Notes under the pieces: model-generated
Databases searched by the model: none
What the model saw: only the letters and a program-made list of their open reading frames with translations
Told to the model about the DNA's origin: nothing
In this document: piece by piece, positions 57,488 through 57,564 of the stretch
Position numbering within the stretch: position 1 is the stretch's first letter
Layout of the letters: each line of letters starts with the position of its first letter
Made by a program: the position numbers and the translations under genes
NCBI GenBank assembly: GCA_052170315.1
Contig: JBQNAT010000015.1
Span: forward strand, 1 to 57,564
Reading direction: 5' to 3'
Length of the DNA: 57,564 nt
Source of the DNA: UBA9732 sp052170315
GTDB lineage: Bacteria > Spirochaetota > Spirochaetia > Sphaerochaetales > Sphaerochaetaceae

Positions 57488-57564
57488 CTTTTTTATAAAT
57501 TTTATAAAACTCCATGATTCCGCAGCATTTTAGAACATAAGAGAGAGATAAGTTCATTAGGCAG

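Noticed and set aside
1..57564. Insertion sequences, prophage or integrase genes
   Set aside because: No transposase, integrase or phage structural gene was seen on either strand.

Overview
The window most likely comes from an anaerobic spirochaete (Spirochaetota, Treponema/Sphaerochaeta side, possibly gut-associated). This is inferred from the overall style: a substrate-binding protein with the VFAQGASE-type leader common in that phylum, pyruvate:ferredoxin oxidoreductase, split transketolase, a DISM-like diguanylate cyclase and a Psp system under sigma54. No rRNA, plasmid, prophage, CRISPR array or insertion sequence was found. Most genes are ordinary chromosomal genes in short operons.

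Layout. 1-0.4 kb: a tRNA-Ala(CGC) with a clear promoter. 0.4-12.3 kb (minus): an unusual Opp/Dpp-type peptide ABC transporter operon (binding protein, two permeases, two ATPases), then a degenerate ApbE-like membrane-anchored protein, a secreted GH13 amylase, a cytidylate-kinase-like protein and an RsuA-type pseudouridine synthase. 12.6-17.9 kb: galE, nicotinamidase-like hydrolase, an alpha/beta hydrolase with a cysteine nucleophile, a beta-propeller glycosidase, lspA and a Nif3-family protein. 18-22.9 kb: a Lon-related protease and a Psp cluster (pspC, pspA, pspF, second pspA) with two near-perfect sigma54 promoters. 23-27.8 kb: trmH-type methylase, rsmI, aspS, a PHP phosphatase and a small unknown. 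28-36.6 kb: a probably transferred AAA/DUF4143 ATPase, split transketolase, proS, diguanylate cyclase, adenosine deaminase, ankyrin protein. 36.6-49 kb: an Rpn-tail-like small protein, recG, YggT protein, dnaE, a striking intergenic field of 9-bp and 8-bp tandem repeats, slyX, a WYL-type regulator with an apparent autoregulatory operator, and nifJ. 49-52.2 kb: a rhomboid protease, rlmE and htpG. 52.3-57.4 kb (minus): seven tandem genes for small secreted proteins of one family. Most have their own promoter, and five of the seven are followed by a recognisable terminator.

Three things stand out. First, the peptide transporter departs from its family in three parts at once: the binding protein appears circularly permuted, one permease carries about 280 extra residues between its first two membrane segments, and one ATPase carries about 250 extra, partly coiled-coil residues between Walker A and the Q-loop. 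Second, the seven-gene secreted array shows cassette shuffling: two neighbours share a perfect 240-bp 5' half while their 3' halves differ, and a different pair shares a promoter cassette. Third, several genes have a -10 box ending only 6-7 nt before the ATG and no Shine-Dalgarno site, which points to leaderless mRNAs. The 8-bp repeat field near 43.6-43.9 kb, arranged as an inverted repeat around a palindrome, has no explanation I can name.

Start codons were moved inward from the longest open frame wherever a ribosome-binding site, conserved N-terminus or signal peptide supported it. All family calls rest on recognised motifs; no database search was possible.
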